64,000 bases of DNA from Gnetum montanum. Taxonomy: Eukaryota; Streptophyta; Gnetopsida; Gnetales; Gnetaceae. This document shows, one piece after another, positions 57,560 to 64,000 of this stretch (position 1 is the stretch's first letter; each line of letters opens with the position of its first letter). Made by a program: the position numbers and the translations under genes. The DNA is taken from assembly GCA_015680685.1 (NCBI GenBank), contig MNCI01028834.1:1-64000 (forward strand), written 5' to 3'. The notes below the pieces were generated by a model that ran no database searches, was not told the origin of the DNA, and saw only the letters and a program-made list of their open reading frames with translations.

Positions 57560-58960
57560 TAAAAATCTTGCGAATCTCAAGAGCTATCTGCTACAATCAT
57601 CTGATCATATCTTTAGCTACATCCCACATAAATTCAAATTTATTAGGAGTTTCCATCCATGGTTACATGTAGAAGGTAGAATTGAAAGCTTCTACCATAG
57701 CTCTTGGGCTACAACAAGTGTAGTAAGCAATCAACAACCATAGCCAAAGATAGGCATGAATTAACAAAATGCTTAAAATTGAAAGTCATGCATACTTGAG
57801 AGGTCCTCTAATATGGCAATATGAGGTTCACTCAGTTTTGGATCTTCTAGCATACTGTCAAAGTGGCCCATAGGAGGAAGAGGAGGTAAGTCATCATTAT
57901 ACAACATATCATCCTTATGTTGCTTGAAAATTTCTTCTTCCCAGCATTTTAGTTCCTCCTCCTCCTGACATCTTTATTCATCCTCAACTATTGCTACCAT
58001 GGCTCTAGCTTCCTATTCTTGTTGCTTCCCTACAAGAGCATCAACCGTAAAGGCATAGAACAAGCTTAGCATGTTTTGTCTAAAAGGAAAACTTGTAACT
58101 AACTTAAAACCATTAATGAAATAATAAACCAAGATATGACATGCCTCTAACTTCATGGTGTACATCTCTAAGTTTAATGGTGAACCTAGGCTTCTTCATA
58201 AGCTCCTCGATCACTGGTGCTGGTTCATCTACCAAAGGCCTCTTAATCTTAGCCCTGGTTTTCTCCTCAACCTCTTAGTATAGATTTTGAGCCTTCTTAA
58301 TGTAAGCTGGTATTATGAGAGGCTCTACCCTCATGCTATCAAGGGACATACAATTCCTACTAGTAATATCCTTGGTAGTAATAGATAGTGACTTACCCGT
58401 AGCTTCTGGTGGATCATGATCCTGTGTGGTTGGAGCCAAGAGCTTCACCCAAGGTTTGGTGATTTGGGATGGATATTGGTTAACCAATCATCTATTCTTC
58501 CTCACAACAAGGAACTCTACAAACCTCCATAAGTAAGCTATAGAAAGTGAAAAGTGCACATGGCACTTCATAGTAAGGATGTTATGAAGCTTTGGATCTC
58601 CCATTATATCTCAGAAACCAAATGTGTACCCTAGTTAAATCAGACATCCTCAGTGAGCACCTACTTCATGGCCCAAGCTTACTCCATGCCAAGGATCTTC
58701 CACTATGATAAAAATTTAAGAAACACCTAGGATTGGGACAAGGGATACATTTCTCTAACTAACAATAATTTGATCTACTTTAATGAGTATCCCTTGGCAC
58801 CACAATGAGTGTTTAGCCATTCTTCTACTACCTCCCAGTGATCCACCTCCTTGCCTACTTTGGCGATAACTGGCATGTCATCATTTAGAACATCAAAGAG
58901 GTCATTGAAGGTGGATGCACTAACAATTGAAACAATGATCACATTGTGACCCTAGGTGGT
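57560..58960 (-). pseudogene. Antisense coding block, middle part with introns
   Basis: Minus-strand pieces in order: V-I-I-V-S-I-V-S-A-S-T-F-N-D-L-F-D-V-L near 58930; V-D-H-W-E-V-V-E-E-W-L-N-T-H-C-G-A-K-G-Y; a Pro/Thr-rich stretch 58487-58275; K-I-K-R-P-L-V-D-E-P-A-P-V-I-E-E-L; an acidic run Q-E-E-E-E-L-K-C-W-E-E-E-I-F; L-P-P-L-P-P-M-G-H; and, after an intron, M-V-E-A-F-N-S-T-F-Y-M. The clear intron is 57709-57795 (87 bp, GTATGC...TTGTTGTAG). A possible 65-bp GC-AG intron lies at 58080-58144. In the 58.5-58.9 kb part, stops are CAG, CAA or CGA turned to TAG, TAA or TGA. Family unknown. Confidence 0.5.
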
Positions 58961-59492
58961 GAACTTCCTAACTCCTTGGCTAAAGAATTCAATGATGTTC
59001 AACATCTCCATAGTAGGAACGATCAGGCTTGGGGCCATGAAGAGGCCAAACAACCCCACATCTATAACTCTTGGGTGTAAAGAATCAAGTGCATGGTCTG
59101 ATAGCCAATTCTGTGAGGATTTTACCTCACCAAACTAGAGGATCAAGGTCTCCTCAACATGTCCTGAAGTGATGATCGTAACTTTAACTAATGTAGTGGC
59201 CTCTATAAAATAACGAAAGGAATAGCCCATTAGTCTTAGTGTAGGTTTGTCACGTAAGTCAAGTTACAACAAAAATATAACTAAGTTAAAATAAAAATAC
59301 AACTACTTAAATAACCAAAACCAAAGTTACTAGAGAAACTATAGTATGTGAATAACTTAAAATCAACAAAGTATAACAACACTCACTGTGCCTATTGGAT
59401 GCAAGCATCTTAGAAACTCTAGTGGATGGGTTCATGTCTAATTCATCAAGTGATGGGTTGGTCCACTAACTATCCGTTGTCCCATTCCCTAG

Positions 59493-60230
59493 TCATCTAG
59501 TATAAGTCTTAGAGTGATGATCAATGTTGTCTTCAAGGTCATCCTCTATTTGTTCCAACATTACAAGCCTCATGGCTGGGCTTTTGGTGAGCACCTCTAA
59601 AGCTATGTGGGCTAGCAGCAAGAGGTTATCACCTCTGATGGAGTCCCACTTGTCCATCCTAAACAATAGGCAAGTGAAACAACAAAAATTATCATAACTT
59701 AATTTTACAACTATAGAAAATAACCATAAACTAAGGAAAACCTTACTTACCCCTCTACGCAATAAATGGTGCTTGGAGGATTCTGAAAAAACATATCTAC
59801 ACAATGAACAATGATTTAAGTGTTTTCTATATTATACTGGCTAAATTTGGACATCTCCCAAACTGTTGATAATTTGTGACAAGCCATAGTAGTAGTGCCA
59901 TCATTTTTTGCTCCCTCCACATGAGCTTTAGGTTCATCCATCAGAAACTTGATGATCAAGTTAGAAGACCTAGGCAGGATGGTCTTTATGATCACTACTA
60001 AAACCTCAGTCATCATGTATGACCAAACCACCACACTGAAGTTTTGTTTGAGGTATGGAAGGAAGTCTTTCGCTCTTGGCCTAAACCATATCCTGTTATG
60101 ATCCCATTCCATATCTTAAACTAGAGAGTTAGGCTTGAGGAGGTGAATATAACCTAACAGCACCACCATCTCTATTACCATCAAGATGGGCATTAATAAG
60201 GCCTTTTAACATCCAACCATAACAAATTAT
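59493..60230 (-). pseudogene. NIF/FCP1-type (HAD) phosphatase domain, degenerate, spliced
   Basis: Proteins of this fold remove phosphate from Ser residues, classically on the RNA polymerase II tail. On the minus strand the order of family landmarks is kept: W-F-R-P-R-A-K-D-F-L near 60080 (family ...R-P-x-x-x-x-F-L), F-S-V-V-V-W-S (family F-x-V-x-V-W-S-S), K-L-S-T-V-W-E near 59860, then Q-Y-N-I-E-N-T and F-F-Q-N-P-P-S-T-I near 59790 (family N-T-x-x-I-D-D-x-x-x-x-x-x-N-P-P). The Asp-Asp pair is His-Cys here, a stop follows N-T, and the N-terminal D-x-D-G/x-T box is not recognisable. Intron 59659-59750 (92 bp, GTAAGT...TTTAG) splits it. The exon after it (59658-59493) is weaker. Catalytically dead; probably a captured host-gene fragment. 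Confidence 0.65.
59659..59750 (-). other. GT-AG intron (92 bp) in the NIF-like fragment
   Basis: Donor 'gtaagtaagg' and acceptor 'ttgcctattgtttag' on the minus strand, both near plant consensus, with AT-rich interior. It lies at the end of the conserved N-P-P segment. Confidence 0.65.
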
Positions 60231-61474
60231 AATCATTCAAACTTAAAAACTAAAGCCTTATAACTATTAAACATAGAAAATAACACCTAGAAAAAATTTG
60301 AAACAATTTACATAACATAACTATTTAAAATTAAAATCATAACAATGACTAATTACAACAAAAAATGTGGAATTGATAGTTTAGGACTAAAAATGTGAAA
60401 GTAATAGTATAGGTCTAAATTATCAACTTTCATGAATAATTCTACCCTTAGAAAAAATTCAACATACGACCCATGTCTACAGCCAACATTCAATCCAATT
60501 TTACACTTAACACCAAAATGGCCATAGGAAAACATTCAGAAAAAATATGAAAATATTTTTATTTTGATTCAAATTACTTCTAGTCCCTTCCTAAAATCTT
60601 GAACTATCTCCAAGAACATGGAACATTGCAGAAAAAAAAAATTTACAATCTCAATGATGCCCATCTTCACAAGGGTAAATGCATAATAGCCTTGAAACCA
60701 TGATTTCATGCAACCAAATAGAAATGATCATAACTAATCAACTACTCAACGAAATTCAACAACTCCATAGTCATTAGAATCATAAAACAACAAACTACAT
60801 CCTAAAGATAATAAACTATAAAAATCATTAACTATATTTTCAATAAAAATTACACAGGTAACCTAACCATAGTCATCATGCCAAAATCAATTTTCACACA
60901 AGCAGATGAAAACGGCCGTAATGGAAAAATCATTTATCCAAATTCAATGATTCAAGATTCATTGGAATCCTTGAATCACAAACTAAAAATTGATATAATA
61001 AATCTTAAAATCTTTTAAACTTTTACTATAGAAAAAATACACAACTTATATAGAAAATAGCCTTATAATGGAAAACCTACTTGATGGAAACAACCATAGA
61101 AAATTATCTATTAAGCAAAATTGAGTGATTCAAAAATTTCATTAACTAGAAAATAGTAGAAAATAACCCTATAACCTTGAAAAAATTAAAAACCTAACCT
61201 TTGTAGAGAAAAATCCAAAAGCAATGGTTCTTTTTTCTTGGGCAAGAAAATCAAAAAAGCCATAAAAAACATGGGAAAAGCATTTAAACTTCAGCGTAAT
61301 CAAAACCCAAAGTCCAAGTAACATTGAAAAGGAATAAACATGGTTCATATCTATGGTAGGATTTTCATAGAATTTAAAAATAACAAATATACAATCCTAG
61401 ATCTATAAAATGGAATAGAATCCAAAACATGGAATACATGAAAAAGTGGAAAAACTAGTAAGAACTAGTACCTA
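60231..61474. other. AT-rich interval upstream of the NIF-like exons
   Basis: No gene is supported. It could be a long intron between a possible first exon at 61475-61590 and the NIF-like exons. Confidence 0.35.
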
Positions 61475-61590
61475 GAAAAGACAATGGTGGAACTCCAATC
61501 CTTGGATGGGGTAGACATGCTAAGATTTTGGCATTGGTATCCACCTACTCCAACAAAGAGTTCTTGGTAGGGATCATTTTGTTCACCATG
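61475..61590 (-). pseudogene. Possible first exon of the antisense gene
   Basis: The minus strand opens MVNKMIPTKNSLLE, then one TAG stop, then V-D-T-N-A-K-I-L-A-C-L-P-H-P-R-I-G-V-P-P-L, and reaches a donor-like 'ctaggtactag'. It is upstream of and collinear with the NIF-like exons. The protein is not recognised; the call rests on the open frame and donor only. Confidence 0.25.
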
Positions 61591-62100
61591 GTGCTTGAAA
61601 TGTAGGAGATCCTTTGCCTTAAAGCCAACTACATTGGGAGGTAGAGGTAACTACCACTACATTGAGGTTGGCACTTGGAAGCACAAGAAATAATGACAAT
61701 GCTAGAATGTGATGACACTAGAGGCAATAGAGCTCCAACCAATGTGTAGTGAGAAGAAGGTATGGAACAAGAATGATTTTTGCCAAGTTCTAAAATTTAA
61801 ATTAATGTTAAACCTAAGCATCCAAGTGGAAATCCTAATTTCCTTCTTGGAACTCCACTTCACTTGGATACAAAAAATTAGAAACTAGGAACTATGAAGG
61901 GTTATGGCATAGAAAACTTACCAATTTTGACTAAGCCCCACAAGAAAATTTCCAAGAATGTAACAAAAAGCCATGACTATGCCAAGAGTAGTCAACCTAA
62001 AGCCATAGACAACTATCACTTTTACCAACCTCCCTAAACTCTAGACTAGGCACCTTCCAGCCCAAGAATATGGCCAAGAATGAAAATTTTGAACAAGAAA
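61591..62100. other. Interval before the 190-bp repeat array
   Basis: No gene supported. Some words similar to the array ('gactatgcc') begin near 61975. Confidence 0.35.
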
Positions 62101-63920
62101 CCAAGGCTATGCTAAAGGAGGGATAAGGACTACATTAGGTAGGCATATTCCTAACTACTGCCAGCGTAGTCCATCATGGGATAGACTTCCAATAGCACAT
62201 CCAACTTCCAAAGGCCTTGACAACTCAACTTCACCAAAGCCAAGCTAGATCCCCTAATAACATCAAAACTTGATCAAAGGCACTCCAACTATGATAAGAA
62301 TCAAGCCTCCTCACTAACTACACTAAGAGAAGTGAAGGAATACACTGGGCTAGCATAGTCCTAGTTACTACCCAGTGTAGTCCAACATTACATCTTACCT
62401 CCTACAACCCCAAGAAACTTTCCCAATTCTTTTAACCCTTAATTAACACACTATTTTCCCAAGTTTGAGCCTCTAGCAAGCTCAAGGCACAAACGACCAT
62501 AGTTAATGATACTATTTTTTTCTTCACCCTTATGACTACATTGGGAAGACCTTGTGACTATGCTAGGCCAACATAGTCCCAAGGTTCCACAATTAGTAAA
62601 CATCATATAGATCCTTACCCACCTACAACATTATCTTTTAGAACCTCCACACCTCACTAGGAATCCTAGTAATCCCAAATTATAGTCGATTAACCAAAAA
62701 CCTCAAAAAATCAACAAAACTAAGTTTCCACATGGGACTACACTGGGGATTAGGAGGACTATGTTGGGTTGGTGTAATCACAATGACTACTCAACATAAT
62801 CCACTCAAGAACCCAAAAAACCCATCACCTATAAACTACAATTGAGCTTCCAACAATACTAGAACATCAACCTTGGTCAAATCTTATGACTTCTTCCACT
62901 TTTGGCATCTAGATGTGGACTACATTGGATGGAGAGATGGGACTATATTGGGCTAGTTTAGTCCTTACCTAGGGCCTAGCATAGTCGCATTGAGGCTACC
63001 AAGAAACACTAGAAACCATGAAACTTGACCCCAGTCAACCTCAAAATCCTAATTTAGCCTTGTATGACCATGAAGCCTACCTTTTGTCCACATTTTGATG
63101 ATTTTGACAATGAATACACTAAGAGGGAAAGAGGACTATGTTGGGCTAGTGTAGTCCCTACCCAAGGCCTATCATAGTCCCATTAAAACTATCTAGACAT
63201 ATCAAAAACCATGAAATTTAACTCTAACAGAATCCTAACACCCTATCTTAGCTAGTTTGACTTTAGAAACTTGCAGTTTCTGCCAATTTTGATCATTTCA
63301 TATTAAGTATGTTGAATGGAGAATTGGAGTATGCTGGGCCAACATTGTCCCCCCTAGAGCCTAGTGTAGTCCTTCAATAATTGATGCAAAATTGTAAGCA
63401 AATACCTAGAACTACTTGGGATCAACCCTAAAGTCTTGTCCCAACAAATTTAGTGTCAAATCATACCATTTTTCATCATTTCTAGCCACTCCAAACTAGA
63501 CTACACGAATAGGGAAGCAAGACTATGTTGGGCTAGTGTAGTCACTCAAGAATTATGAAAAATACATCCCAAGTGATCTAGGATTGTCGTCAACAAGCCT
63601 AGGAAGCCTAACAAAGCCTCTATGACCTCAAAACTAGCATTTCTCACCACCAACTTAAGCTACACTAAGGATGGAATAGGGCTACATTGGGATAGTGTAG
63701 TCTAGGCCCAACGTAGTCCCCTCAAAAAATTATTAAAAATATTTAAATCCATGTTGATTGACACCAAAAAATCCTAGAATGCAATTTGGAGTTTCCTGAC
63801 CACAAAACCTATAATTTAATCAATATTTTTGACCATCCAAATTGGGACTACACTAAAGGATATGAGGACTATGCTATGCGAACATAGTCCCCTCTAGAGC
63901 CCAACATAGTCCTTCAAAAA
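62100..63920 (+). repeat. Degenerate tandem array, unit about 190 bp, ten or more copies
   Basis: A composite motif, 'gactacactaaggg....gaggactatgttgggctagtgtagtcc' in scattered form, recurs near 62132, 62341, 62533, 62744, 62926, 63114, 63306, 63500, 63660 and 63844. Spacings run from 160 to 211 bp. Between motifs the sequence has diverged strongly but often reads 'ccaaaaaccatgaaact.gaccc'. The array continues to the window end. Confidence 0.75.
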
Positions 63921-64000
63921 TTAATAAAACTCACCAAAAATAACTTGAACTACTATTGACAAGATCTCAAAAGTCTTTCCCAATCCCATGTGACTTCAAA

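Larger units (their letters stand above)
51668..64000 (+). mobile_element. Tat-like non-autonomous element carrying antisense gene fragments (proposed)
   Basis: PBS, minisatellite-bearing leader, gag and protease lie on the plus strand to about 55790. No RT, RNase H or integrase motif follows. The next 5 kb (56450-61590) codes on the minus strand with introns, and then about 1.9 kb of roughly 190-bp repeats reaches the window end. That the whole stretch is one element is inference; the 3' LTR is not visible. Antisense ORFs near the 3' end are known in Tat-branch elements such as Grande, Retand and RIRE2, which makes the arrangement credible. The alternative is a simple gag-protease remnant next to unrelated sequence. 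Confidence 0.4.

Noticed and set aside
62100-63920. CRISPR-like regular spacing
   Set aside because: Units of about 190 bp are degenerate throughout, not short identical repeats with unique spacers, and the DNA is plant.
1-64000. tRNA, rRNA or other structured RNA genes
   Set aside because: I looked for tRNA-like boxes and rRNA words and saw none I could support; tRNA-related strings are the retroelement primer binding sites.

Overview
This window reads as plant nuclear DNA, almost entirely old, nested and decayed LTR retrotransposons. I found no intact host gene. The evidence is several Ty3/gypsy and Ty1/copia polyproteins recognisable only in pieces, plant-type primer binding sites (PBS), 5-bp target-site duplications, LTRs of 0.5-0.9 kb and GT-AG introns of about 90 bp. 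The sequence is AT-rich, and the interrupted reading frames are full of stops where glutamine or arginine is expected. That fits long C-to-T decay of methylated repeats. A large, slowly purged seed-plant genome (possibly a gymnosperm) is my inference; the species cannot be read from the sequence.

Layout, left to right. 1-2990: leftovers of minus-oriented elements, including a copy of an unassigned retroelement ORF that recurs at 48.5-50.0 kb. 3030-9580: element 1 (+), an Athila-like gypsy element with LTR remnant, PBS, gag, protease, RT, RNase H and integrase, and no 3' LTR seen. 10920-14910: minus-strand element with copia-type LTR and PBS but an unfamiliar interior. 15740-23440: element 2 (+), Athila-like, with both LTRs, a U3 full of 45-bp palindromic repeats and two internal deletions. 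24050-27708, with flanking LTR-like DNA to about 29 kb: element 4 (-), a Tat-like gypsy deletion derivative. 30855-33650 and 44390-46321: one copia element split in two by a 10.7-kb Athila-like element (33651-44384, minus) with a clean ACAAG target duplication. 46322-47222: another Athila-like LTR cutting the copia 3' LTR; its element should run rightward and out of the window. 47223-50170: minus-strand coiled-coil retroelement ORF.

The most interesting part is about 50.2-64.0 kb. A plus-strand Tat-like gag-protease unit follows an LTR end and PBS at 51.66 kb, with no reverse transcriptase or integrase detectable after it. It is followed, in antisense, by spliced coding fragments. One is a degenerate NIF/FCP1-type (HAD) phosphatase domain with a clear 92-bp intron. 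Then comes a degenerate array of about 190-bp repeats. My reading is a non-autonomous Tat-like retrotransposon that captured an intron-bearing gene in antisense, where introns survive the RNA stage, and that carries a 3' UTR satellite-like array. The 3' LTR that would prove this lies beyond the window or was not recognised.
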